From Paenibacillus sp. DMB5 (GTDB lineage: Bacteria > Bacillota > Bacilli > Paenibacillales > Paenibacillaceae): a stretch of 64,000 nt of DNA. Made by a program: the position numbers and the translations under genes. Numbering within the stretch: position 1 is the stretch's first letter; each line of letters opens with the position of its first letter. The notes under the pieces were generated by a model. It was not told the DNA's origin, made no database searches, and worked only from the letters and a program-made list of their open reading frames with translations. The stretch is taken from assembly GCF_001517085.1 (NCBI RefSeq), contig NZ_LRAC01000141.1, forward strand, positions 1 through 64,000, given 5' to 3'. Below are positions 31,514 through 44,769 of this stretch, piece after piece.

Positions 31514-33592
31514 TTACTCAGCGCCCTTGTTCTTGGATACGATTTCTTCTGCAATAGTCTTAGGCACTTCTTCATAGTGCGAAAGTTCCATTGAGAATAC
31601 GCCGCGTCCTTGAGTACCGGAACGGAGAGTTGTGGAGTATCCGAACATTTCGGAAAGAGGCACCTTGGCACGAATAATCTGCGCGCCACCACGGGAATCC
31701 ATACCTTCGATTCTACCGCGACGGGAATTCAGCATACCCATAACATCGCCCATATATTCCTCAGGAACAGTTACTTCCACTTTCATGATTGGCTCAAGCA
31801 GGACAGGCTTACACTTGTCTTTAGCTGCTTTGAGTGCCATCGAGCCGGCGATTTTGAACGCCATTTCGTTGGAGTCAACATCATGGTAAGAACCATCAAC
31901 GATGGTTGCTTTAACGTCTACAAGCGGGAAGCCTGCAAGAACGCCGTTTTTCATTTGCTCTTCAATACCGGCAAGTGCAGGAGCGATGTATTCTCTTGGT
32001 ACAGAACCACCGACAACTTTACTTTCGAACTGGCTGCCAGTACCTGGCTCGAGAGGTTCGAATTCAACCCATACGTGACCGTACTGACCGCGACCGCCGG
32101 ATTGGCGAACGAATTTACCTTCGACGCGTGCTGGAGCCTTGAATGTTTCGCGGTAAGCAACCTGTGGTTTACCCACGTTGGTTTCTACTTTGAACTCGCG
32201 GCGCATACGGTCGATGATAATGTCAAGGTGAAGCTCACCCATACCTGCCAGGATCGTTTGGCCAGTTTCTTCATCAGTATGCGCACGAAGAGTAGGATCC
32301 TCTTCTGTCAGCTTACCGAGAGCAACGCCCATTTTATCTTGGTCGGCTTTGGTTTTTGGTTCAACTGCGATTTCGATAACCGGATCAGGGAAGTTCATTG
32401 ATTCCAGGATAACCGGGTGTTTCTCGTCGCAAAGGGTATCGCCAGTACTTGTGTCCTTCAGACCAACAGCTGCCGCGATATCACCGGCGTAAACGACGGA
32501 GATTTCTTGACGGCTGTTCGCATGCATCTGCAGGATACGGCCGATACGCTCACGTTTGCCCTTAGTAGCGTTAACTACGTAAGAACCGGATTCCAGGATA
32601 CCGGAGTATACACGGAAGAACGTGAGTTTACCAACATAAGGGTCAGTCATGATTTTAAATGCCAGTGCAGAGAATGGTTCTTCATCAGAAGAGTGACGAA
32701 CCGCTTCTGTACCGTCTTCCAAGTGACCTTGGATCGCAGGTACATCAACTGGTGCCGGCAGGTAATCAACAACTGCGTCCAGCATCAGCTGAACCCCTTT
32801 GTTGCGGTAGGAGGATCCAACGATTACAGGGAAGATCTTAACTTCTACAACGCCTTTGCGCAGAGCAGCTTTGATCTCTTCAACAGTAATCTCTTCGCCT
32901 TCCAGGTACTTCATAGTCAGGTCTTCGTCGAGTTCAGCTACCTTCTCGATCAGCTCGAGACGCAGTTCCTCAACTTGGCCCAGGAATTCTTCCGGAATGT
33001 CAGTAACTTCGATGTTTTGTCCCAGGTCATCTTTGAACATGTGAGCTTTTTGCTCAACCAGGTCAATGATACCAGTGAAATCAGCTTCTGCGCCGATTGG
33101 CAGCTGAATTGCAACTGCATTTGCCTGCAGACGCTCACGCATATCCTTAACAACGTTAAGGAAATCCGCACCAATGATATCCATCTTATTTACATAAGCA
33201 ATCCGGGGAACGCCGTAACGGTCAGCCTGTCTCCAAACAGTTTCAGACTGAGGCTCAACGCCCTCTTTCGCACTGAAAACGCCTACTGCCCCATCCAATA
33301 CACGAAGGGAACGTTCAACTTCAACAGTGAAGTCAACGTGTCCCGGGGTATCGATGATATTGATGCGGTGACCTTTCCAAGCAGCGGTTGTAGCAGCGGA
33401 AGTAATAGTGATTCCGCGCTCTTGTTCTTGCTCCATCCAGTCCATTGTAGCAGCACCCTCGTGAACTTCACCGATTTTGTGCGTACGGCCTGTATAGAAA
33501 AGAATCCGCTCAGTGGTAGTAGTCTTACCAGCATCAATATGCGCCATGATCCCGATATTACGTGTATTTTTTAAGGAGAACTCTCTTGCCAT
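31514..33592 (-). CDS. fusA: elongation factor G
   Basis: Translocase GTPase of 692 residues that moves tRNA and mRNA through the ribosome. AHIDAGKTTT (P-loop), DTPGHVDF and NKMD are present, with five domains and the conserved ending VSKNKG. No fusidic-acid resistance change was sought in detail. It follows rpsG in the str operon. Confidence 0.98.
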   Translation of the reverse strand: MAREFSLKNTRNIGIMAHIDAGKTTTTERILFYTGRTHKIGEVHEGAATMDWMEQEQERGITITSAATTAAWKGHRINIIDTPGHVDFTVEVERSLRVLDGAVGVFSAKEGVEPQSETVWRQADRYGVPRIAYVNKMDIIGADFLNVVKDMRERLQANAVAIQLPIGAEADFTGIIDLVEQKAHMFKDDLGQNIEVTDIPEEFLGQVEELRLELIEKVAELDEDLTMKYLEGEEITVEEIKAALRKGVVEVKIFPVIVGSSYRNKGVQLMLDAVVDYLPAPVDVPAIQGHLEDGTEAVRHSSDEEPFSALAFKIMTDPYVGKLTFFRVYSGILESGSYVVNATKGKRERIGRILQMHANSRQEISVVYAGDIAAAVGLKDTSTGDTLCDEKHPVILESMNFPDPVIEIAVEPKTKADQDKMGVALGKLTEEDPTLRAHTDEETGQTILAGMGELHLDIIIDRMRREFKVETNVGKPQVAYRETFKAPARVEGKFVRQSGGRGQYGHVWVEFEPLEPGTGSQFESKVVGGSVPREYIAPALAGIEEQMKNGVLAGFPLVDVKATIVDGSYHDVDSNEMAFKIAGSMALKAAKDKCKPVLLEPIMKVEVTVPEEYMGDVMGMLNSRRGRIEGMDSRGGAQIIRAKVPLSEMFGYSTTLRSGTQGRGVFSMELSHYEEVPKTIAEEIVSKNKGAE

Positions 33593-33639
33593 GAATTGGG
33601 TCTCCCTTCAAAATATCGATTATTTGAACAGCCTTAATC

Positions 33640-34110
33640 CTACCAGCGGTAGTGAGCAAACGCTTTGTTCGCTTCAGCCATTTTGTGTGTATCTTCGCGT
33701 TTCTTAACGGAAGCGCCTGTGTTGTTGGAAGCGTCGATGATCTCAGCCGCCAAACGCTCTTCCATAGTCTTCTCACCGCGGTTGCGTGAGTAGTTTACGA
33801 GCCAACGTAATCCCAAAGCAGTACGTCTCTCAGGCTTAACCTCGATAGGTACCTGGTAGTTAGCACCACCGACACGACGAGCTTTTACTTCCAAGACCGG
33901 CATGATATTCTTGATGGCTGCTTCGAAAACTTCCATCGGTTCTTTACCTGTACGTTCTTGAATAAGCTTGAACGAGTTGTACAGAATGCTTTGAGCGACA
34001 CCTCTTTTACCATCCAGCATAATGCGGTTGATCAAACGAGTAACCAACTTGCTATTATACAATGGATCCGGAAGTACGTCTCTCTTAGTAACTGGACCTT
34101 TGCGTGGCAT
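33640..34110 (-). CDS. rpsG: 30S ribosomal protein uS7
   Basis: Head-assembly protein of 156 residues, starting MPRKGPVTKRDVLPDPLYNSKLV and ending MAEANKAFAHYRW as in Bacillus. It lies between rpsL and fusA. Confidence 0.98.
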   Translation of the reverse strand: MPRKGPVTKRDVLPDPLYNSKLVTRLINRIMLDGKRGVAQSILYNSFKLIQERTGKEPMEVFEAAIKNIMPVLEVKARRVGGANYQVPIEVKPERRTALGLRWLVNYSRNRGEKTMEERLAAEIIDASNNTGASVKKREDTHKMAEANKAFAHYRW

Positions 34111-34156
34111 GGATATCCCCCTTTCTTAAATGGTTATTACGGAATTTAGTTTAACC

Positions 34157-34576
34157 TTATTTCTTGACTTTAGGACGTTTCGCACCGTACTTGGAGCGAG
34201 CCTGCATCCGGTTGTTCACGCCTGCTGTATCCAGCGCGCCGCGAACGATATGGTAACGTACCCCTGGAAGGTCTTTTACGCGTCCACCGCGGATCAGTAC
34301 CACGCTGTGCTCTTGCAGGTTGTGTCCGATACCCGGGATGTAAGCAGTAACCTCGACCTTGTTCGTCAAACGCACACGAGCGTATTTACGAAGCGCGGAG
34401 TTCGGTTTCTTCGGAGTCATTGTGCCTACACGAGTGCACACACCGCGTTTTTGCGGGGCGCTCAAATTTGTAGCCTCACGCTTCAGGGCGTTGAAACCTT
34501 TTTGAAGAGCGGGAGATTTGGATTTCTCGATTTTGGCTTGACGGCCTTTACGAACCAGTTGATTAATAGTTGGCAT
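34157..34576 (-). CDS. rpsL: 30S ribosomal protein uS12
   Basis: Decoding-centre protein of 139 residues. It starts MPTINQLVRKGRQAK and has TPKKPNSALRK and the VRYHIVRGALD segment; the lysines tied to streptomycin resistance are wild type. The ATG at 34576 follows AAGGGGGTG by 9 bases. Two hairpins occupy its leader (34611-34701). Confidence 0.98.
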   Translation of the reverse strand: MPTINQLVRKGRQAKIEKSKSPALQKGFNALKREATNLSAPQKRGVCTRVGTMTPKKPNSALRKYARVRLTNKVEVTAYIPGIGHNLQEHSVVLIRGGRVKDLPGVRYHIVRGALDTAGVNNRMQARSKYGAKRPKVKK

Positions 34577-34610
34577 TTGTTGTGCCACCCCCTTCCTGAA
34601 ATAATAATCG

Positions 34611-34651
34611 TTTCATGAACTTTAAGTCCACAGACCCAGGTGGTTCATAAA
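34611..34651 (-). other. leader hairpin A before rpsL
   Basis: Arms TTTATGAAC and GTTCATGAA with an inner CCAC / GTGG stem, 35 bases before the rpsL start. It may be part of an autoregulatory leader of the str operon; I cannot match it to a known family. Confidence 0.5.
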
Positions 34652-34665
34652 AAGACAAATGAAAA

Positions 34666-34701
34666 GTTTTTGCCGCCGAAGTGTACCCCCGGTACAAAAA
34701 C
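34666..34701 (-). other. leader hairpin B before rpsL
   Basis: Arms GTTTTTG and CAAAAAC around an inner GTACC..GGGTAC-like stem, between rplGB and rpsL. There is no T-run of terminator length after it on the minus strand. Confidence 0.45.
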
Positions 34702-34711
34702 AGATCTAATG

Positions 34712-34963
34712 CTATTGTTTTAAGACGGCTGCCATAGCAGCACCAACTTCTATACCACAGGCTTTGCCCAAATTCAGCATTGTGTCCACATATGTGATCT
34801 TCACACCTTGTTTGTTACAAAGCATAACAATTCTGGAAGTAAGCCGTTGATCTCCGTCCTCTGCCACATAGACTTCTGCGGCCTGGCCCAATTCAACCGC
34901 CTTGACGGTTTGCTTGGTACCGATCTTGACCTGAGCATCTTGTAATCCTCTATCATCAGTCAT
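34712..34963 (-). CDS. rplGB: L7Ae-family ribosomal protein (YbxF type)
   Basis: K-turn-binding protein of the L7Ae/L30e family, 83 residues, found between rpoC and rpsL in Bacillus, where it associates with ribosomes. The fold shows in KIGTKQTVKAVELGQAAEVYVAEDGD and VDTMLNLGKACGIEVGAA. The ATG at 34963 follows GGAGGT by 10 bases; upstream in-frame ATGs are rejected on spacing. Confidence 0.88.
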   Translation of the reverse strand: MTDDRGLQDAQVKIGTKQTVKAVELGQAAEVYVAEDGDQRLTSRIVMLCNKQGVKITYVDTMLNLGKACGIEVGAAMAAVLKQ

Positions 34964-35087
34964 AATAAACATTACCTCCAATGAACAAGAATAACAAGGC
35001 CACTCACGCACCTTAGACATATTAGCATTATCAGAAGATGATGTCAAGCAATTGAGAAATAAATATTTTTATATTTACAGCAGTCAG

Positions 35088-35119
35088 CCGCGCCGCGAGG
35101 TACTGCCCCCGCGGCGCGG
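35088..35119 (-). other. GC-rich hairpin between rpoC and rplGB
   Basis: Perfect 10-base arms CCGCGCCGCG and CGCGGCGCGG with a 12-base loop, 25 bases after the rpoC stop. There is no T-run directly after it, so it is not a standard terminator. It may be an RNA stability or pause element. Confidence 0.6.
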
Positions 35120-35143
35120 AATCTGTCTGCCATAATTAATATA

Positions 35144-38100
35144 CTACTCGGCCGTAACCGTTTCTAGAGCCTCTTGCTCACTCTCTTCATTCGGATCGCT
35201 CAGCTTCACATTACGGTACCGGTTCATACCGGTTCCCGCAGGGATCAGCTTACCAATGATAACATTTTCTTTAAGTCCAAGCAGTTTGTCGACTTTACCC
35301 TTAATAGCTGCGTCTGTAAGGACGCGGGTAGTCTCCTGGAAGGACGCTGCAGACAGGAAGGAATCTGTCTCCAGGGAAGCCTTGGTAATACCGAGCAGTA
35401 CCGGCTTGGCAACTGCAGGCTCCTTGCCTGAAAGAATAGCTTCCTTGTTAGCTGCTTCGAATTCCTGAATATCCGCAAATGCGCCAGGCAGAAGATTAGT
35501 ATCTCCAGCATCGATAATACGGATCTTGCGCAGCATCTGCTTGATCATAACTTCGATGTGCTTATCGTTAATTTCTACACCCTGGTTACGGTATACGCGC
35601 TGTACTTCCTGCAGAATGTAGTTCTGAACCCCGCGGATACCCTTGATGCGCAGCATTTCCTTAGGGTCGATCGAACCGTCTGTCAGCTCATCCCCGGCTT
35701 CAATCTCCTGGCCTTCGCTGACACGCAGACGTGAACCGTAAGTGATAGAGTAGGTCTTGGATTCAGCTTCCCCTTGAACCTCGATTTCGCGGCGGTCCTT
35801 GGTTTCACGGATTTCCTTGATTACCCCGTCAATCTCACTGATTGTTGCCTGACCTTTAGGGTTACGCGCTTCGAACAACTCCTGGATACGCGGCAAACCT
35901 TGCGTGATGTCATCACCGGCAACCCCCCCGGTATGGAACGTACGCATGGTAAGCTGGGTTCCCGGCTCACCGATGGATTGTGCGGCAATAATGCCGACAG
36001 CTTCCCCGATTTCCACGAACTTACCTGTGGCCAGGTTGCGTCCGTAGCATTTTTTGCAGACCCCGTGACGGGCACGGCAGCTCAGAACAGAGCGGATTTG
36101 CAGCTTGGTTACACCAGCGTTAACAATCTCTTCAGCCTTGTCGGAATCAATCAGATCGTTACGGTGAACGATGATTTCCTTCGTTTCCGGATGACGGACT
36201 GTTTCGAAGGAGTAACGGCCTTCAATACGGTCATACAGATCCTCGATAACTTCTTTACCATCCTGGATACGGCTTACAGTGAAGCCTTTATCCGTACCGC
36301 AATCTTCTTCGCGGACGATAACGTCCTGCGCTACGTCTACGAGACGACGGGTCAGGTAACCGGAATCGGCTGTACGCAGCGCTGTATCGGCCAGACCTTT
36401 ACGCGCTCCGTGCGTCGAGATGAAGTACTCGAGGACGGTCAGACCTTCACGGAAATTCGCCTTGATCGGCAATTCGAAGATACGTCCGGAAGGTGTCGCC
36501 ATCAGACCACGCATACCGCCAGCTGGGTGATCTGCGATTTGTTACCGCGCGCCTTGGAATCTACCATGAGCATGATGGAGTTAAAGCGGTCCATCGATTT
36601 CAGCAGGATGTTAGTAAGCTCATCCTTCGTCTTCGACCAGATTTCAATAACACGGTCATAACGCTCATCGTTGGTGATCAGACCACGGCGGTACTGGTTA
36701 GCAACCACGTTGACCTTAGCATCGGATTCTTCCAGAATCTTAGTCTTTTCTTCAGGTACTACTACGTCGGATACGGCAACTGTTACACCGGAACGTGTAG
36801 AATACGTGAAGCCAAGCTGTTTGATTTTATCCAGAATTACAGAAGTTTTGGTTGTATGGTAAGTCTCGAAGCAGCGGGCGATAATCAGACCGAGATATTC
36901 CTTACCTACAGCACTGGCGTCCGCAGCATTCATAATGCGCTCGCGGATATCGGCACCTTTTTCGTAGATAAAGTATTTCTCAGGAGTACCCTGAAGCAGG
37001 TTCGCTTTGGTAGCTTCGTTGATATACGGGAAGCTGCTTGGATAGATTTCGTTAAAGATAATTTTACCGATCGTTGTGATCAGCATTGCACCCTGCTGCT
37101 CATCCGTAAAGCTGGTTTTACCCAGGGCTTTAACCGGAATAGCTACACGCGCATGCAGTCCTGCAGTTCCGCGCTGGTAAGCTGATACAGCCTCATTCAC
37201 ATTACGCAGGATCATACCTGTGCCCTTCTCTTCCTTGTTGTCCATGGTCAGGTAGAATGTACCGAGGACCATATCCTGGGAAGGGGTAACAACCGGCTTA
37301 CCGTCCTTAGGGTTAAGGATGTTGCCGGATGCCAGCATCAGGAGACGTGCTTCTGCTTGAGCTTCAGCAGACAGTGGAACGTGTACCGCCATCTGGTCAC
37401 CGTCAAAGTCGGCGTTGTAAGCTGTACATACGAGCGGGTGGAGACGGATCGCATGACCTTCAACCAGGATCGGTTCAAATGCCTGGATACCCAGTCTGTG
37501 CAGCGTAGGGGCACGGTTCAGCAGAACCGGGTGCTCTCTGATTACTTCTTCAAGAACATCCCATACTTCAGGGCTAACACGCTCTACTTTGCGCTTCGCA
37601 CTCTTGATGTTGTGGGCAAGGCCTTTGTTAACCAGTTCTTTCATAACAAACGGCTTGAAGAGTTCCAGAGCCATTTTCTTAGGAAGACCGCATTGGTACA
37701 TCTTCAGATATGGTCCTACAACGATAACGGAACGTCCGGAGTAGTCAACACGTTTACCGAGCAAGTTCTGGCGGAAACGTCCCTGTTTACCCTTCAGCAT
37801 ATGGCTGAGGGATTTGAGCGGACGGTTACCAGGCCCTGTTACAGGACGGCCGCGGCGGCCGTTGTCGATCAGAGCGTCGACAGCTTCCTGAAGCATACGT
37901 TTTTCGTTCTGCACGATGATGTCAGGAGCACCCAGATCCAGCAGTCTCTTAAGACGGTTATTACGGTTGATTACACGGCGGTACAGGTCATTAAGGTCAG
38001 ACGTAGCAAAACGGCCGCCATCCAGCTGAACCATCGGACGAAGCTCCGGCGGAATTACCGGGAGTACATCCATGATCATCCAGTCAGGTTTGTTGCCGGA

Positions 38101-38754
38101 GTTACGGAAGGCTTCAATAACTTCAAGGCGTTTGATCGCCCGGTTACGGCGCTGGCCCTGAGCAGTGCGCAGCTCTTCCTTGAGGAATTCCAATTCCTTC
38201 TCGATGTCGATATCCTGGAGCAGTTTTTTGACTGCTTCAGCACCCATGCCTGCCTGGAATCCGTAGCCGTATTTTTCACGATAGCTGCGGTATTCTTTTT
38301 CGGACAGGAGCTGCTTCTTCTCCAGCGGTGTTTCACCTGGATCTGTTACAACATAAGATGCGAAATAGATGATCTCTTCAAGCGATCTCGGGGACATATC
38401 CAGAGCCAGACCCATACGGCTTGGAATACCTTTGAAATACCAGATATGAGATACCGGAGCTGCCAGCTCGATATGGCCCATACGTTCGCGGCGGACTTTG
38501 GCGCGGGTAACTTCAACGCCGCAGCGGTCGCAGACAACGCCCTTATAACGGACGCGTTTGTATTTACCACAGTGACATTCCCAGTCCTTTTGCGGTCCAA
38601 AGATACGTTCGCAGAACAAACCTTCTTTTTCCGGTTTCAGCGTACGGTAGTTAATGGTTTCCGGTTTTTTTACTTCTCCGCGGGACCAAGAACGAATTTT
38701 TTCCGGAGAAGCAAGCCCGATTTTCATAAATTCAAAATTGTTAACGTCCAACAA
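35144..38754 (-). CDS. rpoC: RNA polymerase beta' subunit, broken by a one-base frameshift
   Basis: The zinc ribbon (Cys60, Cys62, Cys75, Cys78) and catalytic NADFDGDQ are in the first 750 codons. That frame then ends at 36502 after TQLAVCVV. The remaining 450 residues continue in another frame from RGLMATPSGR to the normal C terminus. Restoring one G at about 36516 (GGCGGT to GGCGGGT) gives TQLAGMRGLMATP, the normal family sequence, and a 1203-residue protein like the B. subtilis 1199. An essential gene cannot be lost, so a sequence error is most likely. The start is TTG after AGGAGGG. Confidence 0.93.
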
Positions 38755-38865
38755 GGAGCAACCCTCCTTAACCTATATCCTGATTTAGTACCGGAGGCCC
38801 TCCCTTGACGGTGAAATCAAAAGAGGGCACGGTCCTTTTAGATGAAATTATTATCCTGCTACAGC

Positions 38866-42411
<3,546 letters not shown>

Positions 42412-42821
42412 CTTTACTCACCCCTCATGTCTACTCACTTAAAAATTGATTGCGAACCCTTGTTTGGAACCGTATAATGGAACCATAACACAAGGATTCG
42501 ACCATAAATAAAGAAAAGCCCTTATCGAAATCTTCGAAAAAAGAGCGCATCTATCCATGGCCAAAATACTCCTTATCCAGTAGATTTGCCTAAAACGTAC
42601 ATATTATACGTCAACAAGCAACAGTTTATGCGCTATTAACTATTATCCCGGCGGACTTCGCCGTGACAGTAACATAGAGAACGGAATTCGCACAAACTTC
42701 CCAAACGGCTTGCGCTTGCCGGCGACAATAACACTTGACATTTCAGCAAACTAAAGACATGGAGCCTAGGTTAATACTGACATTTTATAATAATACCACT
42801 ATTAAAAGCACATGTCAATAA
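42412..42821 (-). other. long rpoB leader region
   Basis: No gene is present in these 410 bases. A SigA promoter is at the upstream end (42790-42818), so the rpoB leader would be about 370 bases. It contains several short inverted repeats (for example GGCGAAGTCCGCC near 42655) and a TATAAT without a good -35 near 42605. No known riboswitch was recognised. Confidence 0.55.
42790..42818 (-). promoter_or_regulatory. SigA promoter upstream of rpoB
   Basis: Perfect TTGACA, 17 bases, TATTAT on the minus strand, directly after the stop of the methyltransferase gene. It allows rpoBC expression apart from the rplJL transcript. Confidence 0.75.
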
Positions 42822-43427
42822 TCATTCAACTATTTTTTGTGCTTTAATAATACGGTATCCCTTATCCTTTGTTACTTCCTCTACAACCGGGAACAGACTT
42901 TCCAGTTTGGCCACCGCTGAAGGTGCCCCCTGCTTCTTCTGAATGACAATCCACAGCGCTCCGCCCTCGTTCAAATGCTCATATGCCTGTTCAAAAATCT
43001 GATGCACCACAGCTTTACCTGCCCGGATCGGCGGGTTGGTGAGGATAACATCGAACTTCTGCCCCTGCACTGCAGACAGCACATCACTTTCTTTCACCGT
43101 AATGTTCTTCACACCGTTATTCCCGGCATTCTCACGGGCAAGCTCTACAGCACGGCTGTTAATATCAATCATCGTTACATGGCCTTCCGGAGCAAGCAGC
43201 GCCGCACTGATTCCAATCGGTCCGTACCCGCACCCAACATCAAGAACTGCCGCATTACGCGGTATCTCGATTGATTCAATCAGCACCCTGCTTCCGTAAT
43301 CGATATCCCCCTTGGAAAAAACGCCGGCATCACTTATAAACTTGAGGCTTTTACCTCTCAGTACTGTGTTTAGCGTCCGTCTGTCATGGCGAGCATCCGG
43401 CTGCTGGGAGTAATAATGCTGCGACAT
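42822..43427 (-). CDS. ybxB: RsmC-like class I methyltransferase
   Basis: Probable 16S rRNA guanine-N2 methyltransferase of 201 residues, by family and by position between rplL and rpoB (ybxB in Bacillus). The SAM-binding motif is DVGCGYGPIGI and the catalytic NPP motif is in ILTNPPIRAG. The substrate position has not been verified for the Bacillus-type short form. Confidence 0.88.
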   Translation of the reverse strand: MSQHYYSQQPDARHDRRTLNTVLRGKSLKFISDAGVFSKGDIDYGSRVLIESIEIPRNAAVLDVGCGYGPIGISAALLAPEGHVTMIDINSRAVELARENAGNNGVKNITVKESDVLSAVQGQKFDVILTNPPIRAGKAVVHQIFEQAYEHLNEGGALWIVIQKKQGAPSAVAKLESLFPVVEEVTKDKGYRIIKAQKIVE

Positions 43428-43472
43428 TCATTGCCCTCCCTTCTTATCAAAGTAACAACTTCTTTATAAAGC

Positions 43473-43500
43473 AACCCCCTTGAACAAGTTCAAGGGGGTT
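43473..43500 (-). terminator. hairpin after rplL
   Basis: Perfect 13-base arms AACCCCCTTGAAC / GTTCAAGGGGGTT with a two-base loop. No T-run follows, so termination may be partial, tuning rpoBC relative to rplJL. Confidence 0.55.
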
Positions 43501-43554
43501 GAAGAACCGGGAGAGAATTACCTCTATCCGGGGTAATGCTTTATGGAAGCGAAA

Positions 43555-43917
43555 TTACTTCACTTCTACAGCTGCGCCTGCTTCTTCCAATTTAGCTTTG
43601 GTAGCATCAGCATCTTCTTTGCTTACTTTTTCTTTGATTGGCTTAGGAGCGTTGTCTACCAGGTCTTTAGCTTCTTTCAAGCCCAGACCAGTGATTTCGC
43701 GAACGATTTTGATAACGTTGATCTTGGAAGCGCCAGCGCTTGTCAGGATTACGTCAAATTCAGTTTGCTCTTCAACAGCTGCTGCTGCTGCGCCGCCGCC
43801 TACTGCAACTGGAGCTGCAGCAGTTACGCCGAATTCTTCTTCGATTGCTTTAACCAGGTCGTTCAGTTCCAGTACGCTCATGCCTTTAATTGCTTCCAAG
43901 ATTGCTTCTTTACTCAT
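43555..43917 (-). CDS. rplL: 50S ribosomal protein bL12 (L7/L12)
   Basis: Stalk protein of 120 residues that recruits translation GTPases. It has the N-terminal dimer region, the Ala/Gly-rich hinge (about 36-50) and the C-terminal domain (KINVIKIVREITGLGLKEAKDLVD). It follows rplJ by 64 bases. Confidence 0.98.
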   Translation of the reverse strand: MSKEAILEAIKGMSVLELNDLVKAIEEEFGVTAAAPVAVGGGAAAAAVEEQTEFDVILTSAGASKINVIKIVREITGLGLKEAKDLVDNAPKPIKEKVSKEDADATKAKLEEAGAAVEVK

Positions 43918-43981
43918 GGTTGAACCTCCATTTTATAATTAAATTTGTTTGTGTTTGTGTTACGAAACCTGAGACAAAGGC

Positions 43982-44485
43982 TTACGCGCTTTGTTCTTCT
44001 TTTTCAGCGACAGCTTTAACTGCAAGCGCGAAGTTGCGCATTGGAGCTTGAAGCACGCTAAGCAGCATGGAGAGCAAACCTTCGCGGGAAGGAAGTTCTG
44101 CCAGTGCCTTGATTTGCGCCTCATCTACAACTTTGCCTTCTACTACGCCACCCTTAAGTTTCAGAGCGTCGTTCTTCTTAGCGAAGTCGTTCAAAATCTT
44201 GGCAGCAATTACTGCGTCAGTTTCACTGAAGGCGATGGCTGTAGGACCAGTCAGTACTGCATCCAGATCAGTCAGTTCAGCCGCTGCAGTTGCACGACGA
44301 AGCAATGTGTTCTTCAGGACCTGGAACTCAACGCCAGCTTCACGAAGCTGCTTACGCAGTTCGGTTACTTGCGAAACGTTCAGACCGCGGTAGTCCGCAA
44401 CAACAGTAGAGATACTGTTCTGCAGTTTGCCGGTAACAACATCAACCGCATCCTGTTTAGCTTGGATTACTTTTGCATTTGCCAA
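43982..44485 (-). CDS. rplJ: 50S ribosomal protein uL10
   Basis: Base of the ribosomal stalk, 167 residues, binding L12 dimers through its C-terminal helix. It contains VVADYRGLNVSQVTELRKQLR. An L10 leader RNA precedes it and is expected to bind the L10-L12 complex for autoregulation. Confidence 0.97.
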   Translation of the reverse strand: MANAKVIQAKQDAVDVVTGKLQNSISTVVADYRGLNVSQVTELRKQLREAGVEFQVLKNTLLRRATAAAELTDLDAVLTGPTAIAFSETDAVIAAKILNDFAKKNDALKLKGGVVEGKVVDEAQIKALAELPSREGLLSMLLSVLQAPMRNFALAVKAVAEKEEQSA

Positions 44486-44504
44486 TTGTATACACCTCCT
44501 GAAA

Positions 44505-44720
44505 ATTTATGTGACGGCGTTCTCTTCCAAAGAATCTCCGCCGTTCCTACGCAGGCATTAGAAAAGCCTCCGCAGAATCACGAAGGCTTGATAAAAGGAA
44601 AGTCTCAAGGCAGATGCCCGGTACTTTATATTTCTATCACAACACCTCGGTAGGAAATTAAGCCTTAAGGCACCTACTGTCTACGGTAAGCATATTCAAG
44701 TTTAAGATTGATCACCTTAA
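44505..44720 (-). ncRNA. ribosomal protein L10 leader
   Basis: The minus strand contains the L10-leader hallmark GACAGTAGGTGC ... CCTACCGAGGTG, which forms the kink-turn bound by L10-L12. A downstream attenuator hairpin (44561-44589) follows. Exact ends are approximate. Confidence 0.8.
44561..44589 (-). terminator. attenuator in the L10 leader
   Basis: Stem AAGCCTTCG / CGGAGGCTT (one G-U) followed by TTTTCT, upstream of rplJ. Confidence 0.7.
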
Positions 44721-44733
44721 GTACAACTGTTAT

Positions 44734-44762
44734 AGGTTATCAGAGATAACTCCAGGAGTCAA
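44734..44762 (-). promoter_or_regulatory. candidate rplJ promoter
   Basis: TTGACT, 17 bases, TAACCT on the minus strand just after rplA. The -10 is poor; its place ahead of the L10 leader is the main support. Confidence 0.35.
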
Positions 44763-44769
44763 CCCCAAA

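Noticed and set aside
30136..31557. 473-codon plus-strand frame opposite tuf
   Set aside because: Antisense shadow of tuf; it also runs through the tuf terminator.
32417..33574. 385-codon open frame on the plus strand opposite fusA
   Set aside because: It is the antisense shadow of a strongly biased gene. The predicted protein is low-complexity with no domain, and EF-G on the other strand is certain.
36502..36520. Programmed frameshift in rpoC
   Set aside because: No slippery heptamer, stop-codon context or stimulatory hairpin is visible, and adding one G restores the family sequence exactly.
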